Assembly (NCBI GenBank): GCA_002104985.1
Contig: MCGO01000022.1
Coordinates: forward strand, 372,001-436,000
Source: Rhizoclosmatium globosum
Lineage: Eukaryota > Chytridiomycota > Chytridiomycetes > Chytridiales > Chytriomycetaceae
DNA length: 64,000 bases
Direction of reading: 5' to 3'
Below the pieces are notes generated by a model. The model ran no database searches. It had not been told where the DNA came from and worked only from the letters and a program-made list of their open reading frames with translations. A program made the position numbers and the translations under genes. The first letter of the stretch is position 1, and every line of letters begins with the position of its first letter. Below, piece after piece: positions 1 through 13,300 of this stretch.

Positions 1-1127
1 AACACATGTTTTGTGCAGCACTTGGGTGTACCTGACCCATGCATTCCTGTTGTGCTGTTTGTTGGTTTTACGTCTCTCTACACAGTTGCTACATTCACCA
101 TTCCAAGACATCCAAGCATCTGCAAATGATATTTGAGACTATATTAGAAGATTTAGAGAGATATCTGGATCAGAGACCATCTTTCTGGAAAAAAACCCAC
201 GTCCACTCAGTGAAACTCCACCAATGCCTTCAAACCTACAAAAGTAGAGGAACAAGTCCAGCAAGGAAACTAGAACACATGTTTTGTGCAGCACTTGGGT
301 GTACCTGACCCATGCATTCCTGTTGTGCTGTTTGTTGGTTTTACGTCTCTCTACACAGTTGCTACATTCACCATTCCAAGACATCCAAGCATCTGCAAAT
401 GATATTTGAGACTATATTAGAAGATTTAGAGAGATATCTGGATCAGAGACCATCTTTCTGGAAAAAAACCCACGTCCACTCAGTGAAACTCCACCAATGC
501 CTTCAAACCCACAAAAGTAGAGGAACAAGTCCAGCAAGGAAACTAGAACACATGTTTTGTGCAGCACTTGGGTGTACCTGACCCATGCATTCCTGTTGTG
601 CTGTTTGTTGGTTTTACGTCTCTCTACACAGTTGCTACATTCACCATTCCAAGACATCCAAGCATCTGCAAATGATATTTGAGACTATATTAGAAGATTT
701 AGAGAGATATCTGGATCAGAGACCATCTTTCTGGAAAAAAACCCACGTCCACTCAGTGAAACTCCACCAATGCCTTCAAACCTACAAAAGTAGAGGAACA
801 AGTCCAGCAAGGAAACTAGAACACATGTTTTGTGCAGCACTTGGGTGTACCTGACCCATGCATTCCTGTTGTGCTGTTTGTTGGTTTTACGTCTCTCTAC
901 ACAGTTGCTACATTCACCATTCCAAGACATCCAAGCATCTGCAAATGATATTTGAGACTATATTAGAAGATTTAGAGAGATATCTGGATCAGAGACCATC
1001 TTTCTGGAAAAAAACCCACGTCCACTCAGTGAAACTCCACCAATGCCTTCAAACCCACAAAAGTAGAGGAACAAGTCCAGCAAGGAAACTAGAACACATG
1101 TTTTGTGCAGCACTTGGGTGTACCTGA
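1..1127. repeat. Satellite family A, 273 bp tandem units
   Basis: Four complete, almost identical 273 bp units start at 39, 312, 585 and 858, preceded by the tail of a fifth cut by the window edge. Units 1 and 3 share one base and units 2 and 4 the other, at the site reading CAAACCTACAAAAG or CAAACCCACAAAAG. The true repeat period is therefore a 546 bp dimer. Family A aligns along its whole length with family B: both share GCTGTTTG-TGGTTTTACG, GAGACTATAT and CCCACGTC-ACTCAGT. The two are diverged copies of one ancestral monomer. Open frames in A (89 codons forward, 81 reverse) are not in the frame that is open in B, which argues against coding. Confidence 0.95.
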
Positions 1128-1400
1128 CCATGCATTCCTGTTTGCTGTTTGTTGGTTTTACGTTCTCTCTCAATGCTCCACATTCATACTCCTAAACTTG
1201 CACAAATGATATGAGACTATATTCAGATTTAGAGGTATTGTAGTTTTGGACACACTTTTTAAAACCCACGTCACTCAGTAAACCCACCAATCAACCTATC
1301 AAGCCAAAGCAGTTGTTGAAGTAGTGCATTTAGACACTTACACGTATTTGATGAGTTGGGTGTGCTTGACCAATGCGTTCACGTTTTGCTGTTTGGTGGT
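1128..1400. repeat. Hybrid/degenerate unit at the A-to-B satellite junction
   Basis: This unit begins with family A sequence (TGCATTCCTG, then GTTTGTTGG) and ends with family B sequence (CAAGCCAAAGCAGTTGTTGAAG onward, without its first bases). It carries many single-base deletions compared with both parents, for example in the segments matching AGACTATAT and CACTACTTTTTC. It marks the switch from the A array to the B array. The high deletion load is typical of units at the edge of a homogenised array, where exchange is rare. It could also reflect lower sequence quality here. Confidence 0.8.
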
Positions 1401-4400
1401 TTTAGTTTCTCTCTGCAGCTGCTCCACATCATATACTCTAAACTGGGGTGCACAACATGATCAGTGAGACTATATCAGATGATTCAGAGGGTTAATTGTA
1501 GTTTTGGACACTACTTTTTCACAAATCCCACGTCTACTCAGTAAACCATCACCAATACAACCTATCAAGCCAAAGCAGTTGTTGAAGTAGTGCATTTAGA
1601 CCACTTTACACGTATTCTGAATGAGTTGGGTGTGCTTGACCAATGCGTTCACGTTTTGCTGTTTGGTGGTTTTACGTTTCTCTCTGCACTGCTCCAGATC
1701 ATATACTACTAAACTGGGGTGCACAACATGATCAGTGAGACTATATCAGATGATTCAGAGGGTTAATTGTAGTTTTGGACACTACTTTTTCACAAATCCC
1801 ACGTCTACTCAGTAAACCATCACCAATACAACCTATCAAGCCAAAGCAGTTGTTGAAGTAGTGCATTTAGACCACTTTACACGTATTCTGAATGAGTTGG
1901 GTGTGCTTGACCAATGCGTTCACGTTTTGCTGTTTGGTGGTTTTACGTTTCTCTCTGCAGCTGCTCCAGAGTCATATACTACTAAACTGGGGTGCACAAC
2001 ATGATCAGTGAGACTATATCAGATGATTCAGAGGGTTAATTGTAGTTTTGGACACTACTTTTTCACAAATCCCACGTCTACTCAGCAAACCATCACCAAT
2101 ACAACCTATCAAGCCAAAGCAGTTGTTGAAGTAGTGCATTTAGACCACTTTACACGTATTCTGAATGAGTTGGGTGTGCTTGACCAATGCGTTCACGTTT
2201 TGCTGTTTGGTGGTTTTACGTTTCTCTCTGCAGCTGCTCCAGAGTCATATACTACTAAACTGGGGTGCACAACATGATCAGTGAGACTATATCAGATGAT
2301 TCAGAGGGTTAATTGTAGTTTTGGACACTACTTTTTCACAAATCCCACGTCTACTCAGTAAACCATCACCAATACAACCTATCAAGCCAAAGCAGTTGTT
2401 GAAGTAGTGCATTTAGACCACTTTACACGTATTCTGAATGAGTTGGGTGTGCTTGACCAATGCGTTCACGTTTTGCTGTTTGGTGGTTTTGAGTTTCTCT
2501 CTGCAGCTGCTCCAGAGTCATATACTACTAAACTGGGGTGCACAACATGATCAGTGAGACTATATCAGATGATTCAGAGGGTTAATTGTAGTTTTGGACA
2601 CTACTTTTTCACAAATCCCACGTCTACTCAGTAAACCATCACCAATACAACCTATCAAGCCAAAGCAGTTGTTGAAGTAGTGCATTTAGACCACTTTACA
2701 CGTATTCTGAATGAGTTGGGTGTGCTTGACCAATGCGTTCACGTTTTGCTGTTTGGTGGTTTTAGTTTCTCTCTGCAGCTGCTCCAGAGTCATATACTAC
2801 TAAACTGGGGTGCACAACATGATCAGTGAGACTATATCAGATGATTCAGAGGGTTAATTGTAGTTTTGGACACTACTTTTTCACAAATCCCACGTCTACT
2901 CAGCAAACCATCACCAATACAACCTATCAAGCCAAAGCAGTTGTTGAAGTAGTGCATTTAGACCACTTTACACGTATTCTGAATGAGTTGGGTGTGCTTG
3001 ACCAATGCGTTCACGTTTTGCTGTTTGGTGGTTTTGAGTTTCTCTCTGCAGCTGCTCCAGAGTCATATACTACTAAACTGGGGTGCACAACATGATCAGT
3101 GAGACTATATCAGATGATTCAGAGGGTTAATTGTAGTTTTGGACACTACTTTTTCACAAATCCCACGTCTACTCAGTAAACCATCACCAATACAACCTAT
3201 CAAGCCAAAGCAGTTGTTGAAGTAGTGCATTTAGACCACTTTACACGTATTCTGAATGAGTTGGGTGTGCTTGACCAATGCGTTCACGTTTTGCTGTTTG
3301 GTGGTTTTAGTTTCTCTCTGCAGCTGCTCCAGAGTCATATACTACTAAACTGGGGTGCACAACATGATCAGTGAGACTATATCAGATGATTCAGAGGGTT
3401 AATTGTAGTTTTGGACACTACTTTTTCACAAATCCCACGTCTACTCAGTAAACCATCACCAATACAACCTATCAAGCCAAAGCAGTTGTTGAAGTAGTGC
3501 ATTTAGACCACTTTACACGTATTCTGAATGAGTTGGGTGTGCTTGACCAATGCGTTCACGTTTTGCTGTTTGGTGGTTTTACGTTTCTCTCTGCAGCTGC
3601 TCCAGATCATATACTACTAAACTGGGGTGCACAACATGATCAGTGAGACTATATCAGATGATTCAGAGGGTTAATTGTAGTTTTGGACACTACTTTTTCA
3701 CAAATCCCACGTCTACTCAGTAAACCATCACCAATACAACCTATCAAGCCAAAGCAGTTGTTGAAGTAGTGCATTTAGACCACTTTACACGTATTCTGAA
3801 TGAGTTGGGTGTGCTTGACCAATGCGTTCACGTTTTGCTGTTTGGTGGTTTTGAGTTTCTCTCTGCAGCTGCTCCAGAGTCATATACTACTAAACTGGGG
3901 TGCACAACATGATCAGTGAGACTATATCAGATGATTCAGAGGGTTAATTGTAGTTTTGGACACTACTTTTTCACAAATCCCACGTCTACTCAGTAAACCA
4001 TCACCAATACAACCTATCAAGCCAAAGCAGTTGTTGAAGTAGTGCATTTAGACCACTTTACACGTATTCTGAATGAGTTGGGTGTGCTTGACCAATGCGT
4101 TCACGTTTTGCTGTTTGGTGGTTTTGAGTTTCTCTCTGCAGCTGCTCCAGAGTCATATACTACTAAACTGGGGTGCACAACATGATCAGTGAGACTATAT
4201 CAGATGATTCAGAGGGTTAATTGTAGTTTTGGACACTACTTTTTCACAAATCCCACGTCTACTCAGTAAACCATCACCAATACAACCTATCAAGCCAAAG
4301 CAGTTGTTGAAGTAGTGCATTTAGACCACTTTACACGTATTCTGAATGAGTTGGGTGTGCTTGACCAATGCGTTCACGTTTTGCTGTTTGGTGGTTTTAC

Positions 4401-7400
4401 GTTTCTCTCTGCAACTGCTCCACATCATATACTGCTAAACTGGGTGCACAACATGATCAGTGAGACTATATCAGATGATTCAGAGGGTTAATTGTAGTTT
4501 TGGACACTACTTTTTCACAAATCCCACGTCTACTCAGTAAACCATCACCAATACAACCTATCAAGCCAAAGCAGTTGTTGAAGTAGTGCATTTAGACCAC
4601 TTTACACGTATTCTGAATGAGTTGGGTGTGCTTGACCAATGCGTTCACGTTTTGCTGTTTGGTGGTTTTACGTTTCTCTCTGCAACTGCTCCACACTCAT
4701 ATACTGCTAAACTGGGGTGCACAACATGATCAGTGAGACTATATCAGATGATTCAGAGGGTTAATTGTAGTTTTGGACACTACTTTTTCACAAATCCCAC
4801 GTCTACTCAGTAAACCATCACCAATACAACCTATCAAGCCAAAGCAGTTGTTGAAGTAGTGCATTTAACCACTTTACACGTATTCTGAATGAGTTGGGTG
4901 TGCTTGACCAATGCGTTCACGTTTTGCTGTTTGGTGGTTTTACGTTTCTCTCTGCACTGCTCCAGATCATATACTACTAAACTGGGTGCACAACATGATC
5001 AGTGAGACTATATCAGATGATTCAGAGGGTTAATTGTAGTTTTGGACACTACTTTTTCACAAATCCCACGTCTACTCAGTAAACCATCACCAATACAACC
5101 TATCAAGCCAAAGCAGTTGTTGAAGTAGTGCATTTAACCACTTTACACGTATTCTGAATGAGTTGGGTGTGCTTGACCAATGCGTTCACGTTTTGCTGTT
5201 TGGTGGTTTTACGTTTCTCTCTGCAACTGCTCCACACTCATATACTGCTAAACTGGGGTGCACAACATGATCAGTGAGACTATATCAGATGATTCAGAGG
5301 GTTAATTGTAGTTTTGGACACTACTTTTTCACAAATCCCACGTCTACTCAGTAAACCATCACCAATACAACCTATCAAGCCAAAGCAGTTGTTGAAGTAG
5401 TGCATTTAGACCACTTTACACGTATTCTGAATGAGTTGGGTGTGCTTGACCAATGCGTTCACGTTTTGCTGTTTGGTGGTTTTACGTTTCTCTCTGCAAC
5501 TGCTCCACACTCATATACTGCTAAACTGGGTGCACAACATGATCAGTGAGACTATATCAGATGATTCAGAGGGTTAATTGTAGTTTTGGACACTACTTTT
5601 TCACAAATCCCACGTCTACTCAGTAAACCATCACCAATACAACCTATCAAGCCAAAGCAGTTGTTGAAGTAGTGCATTTAAACCACTTTACACGTATTCT
5701 GAATGAGTTGGGTGTGCTTGACCAATGCGTTCACGTTTTGCTGTTTGGTGGTTTTAGTTTCTCTCTGCACTGCTCCAGATCATATACTGCTAAACTGGGG
5801 TGCACAACATGATCAGTGAGACTATATCAGATGATTCAGAGGGTTAATTGTAGTTTTGGACACTACTTTTTCACAAATCCCACGTCTACTCAGTAAACCA
5901 TCACCAATACAACCTATCAAGCCAAAGCAGTTGTTGAAGTAGTGCATTTAAACCACTTTACACGTATTCTGAATGAGTTGGGTGTGCTTGACCAATGCGT
6001 TCACGTTTTGCTGTTTGGTGGTTTTACGTTTCTCTCTGCACTGCTCCACACTCATATACTGCTAAACTGGGGTGCACAACATGATCAGTGAGACTATATC
6101 AGATGATTCAGAGGGTTAATTGTAGTTTTGGACACTACTTTTTCACAAATCCCACGTCTACTCAGTAAACCATCACCAATACAACCTATCAAGCCAAAGC
6201 AGTTGTTGAAGTAGTGCATTTAAACCACTTTACACGTATTCTGAATGAGTTGGGTGTGCTTGACCAATGCGTTCACGTTTTGCTGTTTGGTGGTTTTACG
6301 TTTCTCTCTGCAACTGCTCCACACTCATATACTGCTAAACTTGGGTGCACAACATGATCAGTGAGACTATATCAGATGATTCAGAGGGTTAATTGTAGTT
6401 TTGGACACTACTTTTTCACAAATCCCACGTCTACTCAGTAAACCATCACCAATACAACCTATCAAGCCAAAGCAGTTGTTGAAGTAGTGCATTTAGACCA
6501 CTTTACACGTATTCTGAATGAGTTGGGTGTGCTTGACCAATGCGTTCACGTTTTGCTGTTTGGTGGTTTTGAGTTTCTCTCTGCAGCTGCTCCAGATCAT
6601 ATACTGCTAAACTGGGGTGCACAACATGATCAGTGAGACTATATCAGATGATTCAGAGGGTTAATTGTAGTTTTGGACACTACTTTTTCACAAATCCCAC
6701 GTCTACTCAGTAAACCATCACCAATACAACCTATCAAGCCAAAGCAGTTGTTGAAGTAGTGCATTTAAACCACTTTACACGTATTCTGAATGAGTTGGGT
6801 GTGCTTGACCAATGCGTTCACGTTTTGCTGTTTGGTGGTTTTACGTTTCTCTCTGCACTGCTCCACATCATATACTGCTAAACTGGGGTGCACAACATGA
6901 TCAGTGAGACTATATCAGATGATTCAGAGGGTTAATTGTAGTTTTGGACACTACTTTTTCACAAATCCCACGTCTACTCAGTAAACCATCACCAATACAA
7001 CCTATCAAGCCAAAGCAGTTGTTGAAGTAGTGCATTTAAACCACTTTACACGTATTCTGAATGAGTTGGGTGTGCTTGACCAATGCGTTCACGTTTTGCT
7101 GTTTGGTGGTTTTACGTTTCTCTCTGCAACTGCTCCACACTCATATACTGCTAAACTTGGGTGCACAACATGATCAGTGAGACTATATCAGATGATTCAG
7201 AGGGTTAATTGTAGTTTTGGACACTACTTTTTCACAAATCCCACGTCTACTCAGTAAACCATCACCAATACAACCTATCAAGCCAAAGCAGTTGTTGAAG
7301 TAGTGCATTTAAACCACTTTACACGTATTCTGAATGAGTTGGGTGTGCTTGACCAATGCGTTCACGTTTTGCTGTTTGGTGGTTTTAGTTTCTCTCTGCA

Positions 7401-10320
7401 ACTGCTCCACACTCATATACTGCTAAACTGGGGTGCACAACATGATCAGTGAGACTATATCAGATGATTCAGAGGGTTAATTGTAGTTTTGGACACTACT
7501 TTTTCACAAATCCCACGTCTACTCAGTAAACCATCACCAATACAACCTATCAAGCCAAAGCAGTTGTTGAAGTAGTGCATTTAGACCACTTTACACGTAT
7601 TCTGAATGAGTTGGGTGTGCTTGACCAATGCGTTCACGTTTTGCTGTTTGGTGGTTTTAGTTTCTCTCTGCAGCTGCTCCAGATCATATACTGCTAAACT
7701 GGGGTGCACAACATGATCAGTGAGACTATATCAGATGATTCAGAGGGTTAATTGTAGTTTTGGACACTACTTTTTCACAAATCCCACGTCTACTCAGTAA
7801 ACCATCACCAATACAACCTATCAAGCCAAAGCAGTTGTTGAAGTAGTGCATTTAAACCACTTTACACGTATTCTGAATGAGTTGGGTGTGCTTGACCAAT
7901 GCGTTCACGTTTTGCTGTTTGGTGGTTTTACGTTTCTCTCTGCAACTGCTCCACACTCATATACTGCTAAACTGGGGTGCACAACATGATCAGTGAGACT
8001 ATATCAGATGATTCAGAGGGTTAATTGTAGTTTTGGACACTACTTTTTCACAAATCCCACGTCTACTCAGTAAACCATCACCAATACAACCTATCAAGCC
8101 AAAGCAGTTGTTGAAGTAGTGCATTTAAACCACTTTACACGTATTCTGAATGAGTTGGGTGTGCTTGACCAATGCGTTCACGTTTTGCTGTTTGGTGGTT
8201 TTAGTTTCTCTCTGCACTGCTCCAATCATATACTGCTAAACTGGGGTGCACAACATGATCAGTGAGACTATATCAGATGATTCAGAGGGTTAATTGTAGT
8301 TTTGGACACTACTTTTTCACAAATCCCACGTCTACTCAGCAAACCATCACCAATACAACCTATCAAGCCAAAGCAGTTGTTGAAGTAGTGCATTTAAACC
8401 ACTTTACACGTATTCTGAATGAGTTGGGTGTGCTTGACCAATGCGTTCACGTTTTGCTGTTTGGTGGTTTTACGTTTCTCTCTGCAACTGCTCCACACTC
8501 ATATACTGCTAAACTGGGGTGCACAACATGATCAGTGAGACTATATCAGATGATTCAGAGGGTTAATTGTAGTTTTGGACACTACTTTTTCACAAATCCC
8601 ACGTCTACTCAGCAAACCATCACCAATACAACCTATCAAGCCAAAGCAGTTGTTGAAGTAGTGCATTTAGACCACTTTACACGTATTCTGAATGAGTTGG
8701 GTGTGCTTGACCAATGCGTTCACGTTTTGCTGTTTGGTGGTTTTAGTTTCTCTCTGCAACTGCTCCACACTCATATACTGCTAAACTGGGGTGCACAACA
8801 TGATCAGTGAGACTATATCAGATGATTCAGAGGGTTAATTGTAGTTTTGGACACTACTTTTTCACAAATCCCACGTCTACTCAGTAAACCATCACCAATA
8901 CAACCTATCAAGCCAAAGCAGTTGTTGAAGTAGTGCATTTAACCACTTTACACGTATTCTGAATGAGTTGGGTGTGCTTGACCAATGCGTTCACGTTTTG
9001 CTGTTTGGTGGTTTTAGTTTCTCTCTGCAACTGCTCCACACTCATATACTGCTAAACTGGGGTGCACAACATGATCAGTGAGACTATATCAGATGATTCA
9101 GAGGGTTAATTGTAGTTTTGGACACTACTTTTTCACAAATCCCACGTCTACTCAGTAAACCATCACCAATACAACCTATCAAGCCAAAGCAGTTGTTGAA
9201 GTAGTGCATTTAAACCACTTTACACGTATTCTGAATGAGTTGGGTGTGCTTGACCAATGCGTTCACGTTTTGCTGTTTGGTGGTTTTACGTTTCTCTCTG
9301 CAACTGCTCCACACTCATATACTGCTAAACTGGGGTGCACAACATGATCAGTGAGACTATATCAGATGATTCAGAGGGTTAATTGTAGTTTTGGACACTA
9401 CTTTTTCACAAATCCCACGTCTACTCAGTAAACCATCACCAATACAACCTATCAAGCCAAAGCAGTTGTTGAAGTAGTGCATTTAAACCACTTTACACGT
9501 ATTCTGAATGAGTTGGGTGTGCTTGACCAATGCGTTCACGTTTTGCTGTTTGGTGGTTTTACGTTTCTCTCTGCAACTGCTCCACACTCATATACTGCTA
9601 AACTGGGTGCACAACATGATCAGTGAGACTATATCAGATGATTCAGAGGGTTAATTGTAGTTTTGGACACTACTTTTTCACAAATCCCACGTCTACTCAG
9701 TAAACCATCACCAATACAACCTATCAAGCCAAAGCAGTTGTTGAAGTAGTGCATTTAAACCACTTTACACGTATTCTGAATGAGTTGGGTGTGCTTGACC
9801 AATGCGTTCACGTTTTGCTGTTTGGTGGTTTTACGTTTCTCTCTGCAACTGCTCCACACTCATATACTGCTAAACTGGGGTGCACAACATGATCAGTGAG
9901 ACTATATCAGATGATTCAGAGGGTTAATTGTAGTTTTGGACACTACTTTTTCACAAATCCCACGTCTACTCAGAAACCATCACCAATACAACCTATCAAG
10001 CCAAAGCAGTTGTTGAAGTAGTGCATTTAGACCACTTTACACGTATTCTGAATGAGTTGGGTGTGCTTGACCAATGCGTTCACGTTTTGCTGTTTGGTGG
10101 TTTTACGTTTCTCTCTGCAACTGCTCCACACTCATATACTGCTAAACTGGGGTGCACAACATGATCAGTGAGACTATATCAGATGATTCAGAGGTTAATT
10201 GTAGTTTTGGACACTACTTTTTCACAAATCCCACGTCTACTCAGTAAACCATCACCAATACAACCTATCAAGCCAAAGCAGTTGTTGAAGTAGTGCATTT
10301 ACCACTTTAACGTATTCTGA
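1401..10320. repeat. Satellite family B, left block of ~272 bp tandem units
   Basis: About 33 head-to-tail units of 271-273 bp. A typical unit reads ATGATCAGTGAGACTATATC at one end and CTAAACTGGGGTGCACAAC at the other. Two subtypes are visible. B1 predominates at about 1.4-4.4 kb (CTGCAGCTGCTCCAGAGTC, ACTACTAAAC, TTTAGACC). B2 predominates further right (CTGCAACTGCTCCACACTC, ACTGCTAAAC, TTTAAACC). One-base length variants recur at the same sites (GGGG/GGG, GCAGCT/GCACT, TTTACG/TTTAG). Most units have TAA in CTCAGTAAACC; a few have CAA, which leaves an 89-codon frame open. I see no promoter, tRNA-like box or transposon within the unit. Confidence 0.95.
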
Positions 10321-10385
10321 ATGAGTTTGTTTGTTTTTTTGTTTTTGTTTTGTTTTCTTGACTGTCCATTTTTGTAATCAGTGAG
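10321..10385. repeat. T-rich interruption of the satellite array
   Basis: One B unit is broken after CTGAATGAGTT. About 50 bp of T/G-rich, low-complexity sequence (runs such as GTTTGTTTG and TTTTTGTTTTG, then CTTGACTGTCC) replace the second half of the unit, roughly 165 bp. The array resumes at ATCAGTGAGAC. Units on both sides carry extra small deletions (TTTACCACTTTAACG before it; GACTTATCAG and CAGGGTTAAT after it). This is the only non-satellite sequence inside the B array. It may be an old insertion or repair scar, or an assembly join. Confidence 0.8.
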
Positions 10386-13300
10386 ACTTATCAGATGATT
10401 CAGGGTTAATTGTAGTTTTGGACACTACTTTTTCACAAATCCCACGTCTACTCAGTAAACCATCACCAATACAACCTATCAAGCCAAAGCAGTTGTTGAA
10501 GTAGTGCATTTAGACCACTTTACACGTATTCTGAATGAGTTGGGTGTGCTTGACCAATGCGTTCACGTTTTGCTGTTTGGTGGTTTTACGTTTCTCTCTG
10601 CAACTGCTCCACACTCATATACTGCTAAACTGGGGTGCACAACATGATCAGTGAGACTATATCAGATGATTCAGAGGGTTAATTGTAGTTTTGGACACTA
10701 CTTTTTCACAAATCCCACGTCTACTCAGTAAACCATCACCAATACAACCTATCAAGCCAAAGCAGTTGTTGAAGTAGTGCATTTAGACCACTTTACACGT
10801 ATTCTGAATGAGTTGGGTGTGCTTGACCAATGCGTTCACGTTTTGCTGTTTGGTGGTTTTACGTTTCTCTCTGCAACTGCTCCACACTCATATACTGCTA
10901 AACTGGGGTGCACAACATGATCAGTGAGACTATATCAGATGATTCAGAGGGTTAATTGTAGTTTTGGACACTACTTTTTCACAAATCCCACGTCTACTCA
11001 GTAAACCATCACCAATACAACCTATCAAGCCAAAGCAGTTGTTGAAGTAGTGCATTTAGACCACTTTACACGTATTCTGAATGAGTTGGGTGTGCTTGAC
11101 CAATGCGTTCACGTTTTGCTGTTTGGTGGTTTTACGTTTCTCTCTGCAACTGCTCCACACTCATATACTGCTAAACTGGGTGCACAACATGATCAGTGAG
11201 ACTATATCAGATGATTCAGAGGGTTAATTGTAGTTTTGGACACTACTTTTTCACAAATCCCACGTCTACTCAGTAAACCATCACCAATACAACCTATCAA
11301 GCCAAAGCAGTTGTTGAAGTAGTGCATTTAAACCACTTTACACGTATTCTGAATGAGTTGGGTGTGCTTGACCAATGCGTTCACGTTTTGCTGTTTGGTG
11401 GTTTTACGTTTCTCTCTGCAACTGCTCCACACTCATATACTGCTAAACTGGGGTGCACAACATGATCAGTGAGACTATATCAGATGATTCAGAGGGTTAA
11501 TTGTAGTTTTGGACACTACTTTTTCACAAATCCCACGTCTACTCAGTAAACCATCACCAATACAACCTATCAAGCCAAAGCAGTTGTTGAAGTAGTGCAT
11601 TTAGACCACTTTACACGTATTCTGAATGAGTTGGGTGTGCTTGACCAATGCGTTCACGTTTTGCTGTTTGGTGGTTTTACGTTTCTCTCTGCAACTGCTC
11701 CACACTCATATACTGCTAAACTGGGGTGCACAACATGATCAGTGAGACTATATCAGATGATTCAGAGGGTTAATTGTAGTTTTGGACACTACTTTTTCAC
11801 AAATCCCACGTCTACTCAGTAAACCATCACCAATACAACCTATCAAGCCAAAGCAGTTGTTGAAGTAGTGCATTTAAACCACTTTACACGTATTCTGAAT
11901 GAGTTGGGTGTGCTTGACCAATGCGTTCACGTTTTGCTGTTTGGTGGTTTTACGTTTCTCTCTGCAACTGCTCCACACTCATATACTGCTAAACTGGGTG
12001 CACAACATGATCAGTGAGACTATATCAGATGATTCAGAGGGTTAATTGTAGTTTTGGACACTACTTTTTCACAAATCCCACGTCTACTCAGTAAACCATC
12101 ACCAATACAACCTATCAAGCCAAAGCAGTTGTTGAAGTAGTGCATTTAAACCACTTTACACGTATTCTGAATGAGTTGGGTGTGCTTGACCAATGCGTTC
12201 ACGTTTTGCTGTTTGGTGGTTTTACGTTTCTCTCTGCAACTGCTCCACACTCATATACTGCTAAACTGGGGTGCACAACATGATCAGTGAGACTATATCA
12301 GATGATTCAGAGGGTTAATTGTAGTTTTGGACACTACTTTTTCACAAATCCCACGTCTACTCAGTAAACCATCACCAATACAACCTATCAAGCCAAAGCA
12401 GTTGTTGAAGTAGTGCATTTAAACCACTTTACACGTATTCTGAATGAGTTGGGTGTGCTTGACCAATGCGTTCACGTTTTGCTGTTTGGTGGTTTTACGT
12501 TTCTCTCTGCAACTGCTCCACACTCATATACTGCTAAACTGGGTGCACAACATGATCAGTGAGACTATATCAGATGATTCAGAGGGTTAATTGTAGTTTT
12601 GGACACTACTTTTTCACAAATCCCACGTCTACTCAGCAAACCATCACCAATACAACCTATCAAGCCAAAGCAGTTGTTGAAGTAGTGCATTTAAACCACT
12701 TTACACGTATTCTGAATGAGTTGGGTGTGCTTGACCAATGCGTTCACGTTTTGCTGTTTGGTGGTTTTACGTTTCTCTCTGCAACTGCTCCACACTCATA
12801 TACTGCTAAACTGGGGTGCACAACATGATCAGTGAGACTATATCAGATGATTCAGAGGGTTAATTGTAGTTTTGGACACTACTTTTTCACAAATCCCACG
12901 TCTACTCAGTAAACCATCACCAATACAACCTATCAAGCCAAAGCAGTTGTTGAAGTAGTGCATTTAACCACTTTACACGTATTCTGAATGAGTTGGGTGT
13001 GCTTGACCAATGCGTTCACGTTTTGCTGTTTGGTGGTTTTACGTTTCTCTCTGCAACTGCTCCACACTCATATACTGCTAAACTGGGTGCACAACATGAT
13101 CAGTGAGACTATATCAGATGATTCAGAGGGTTAATTGTAGTTTTGGACACTACTTTTTCACAAATCCCACGTCTACTCAGTAAACCATCACCAATACAAC
13201 CTATCAAGCCAAAGCAGTTGTTGAAGTAGTGCATTTAAACCACTTTACACGTATTCTGAATGAGTTGGGTGTGCTTGACCAATGCGTTCACGTTTTGCTG

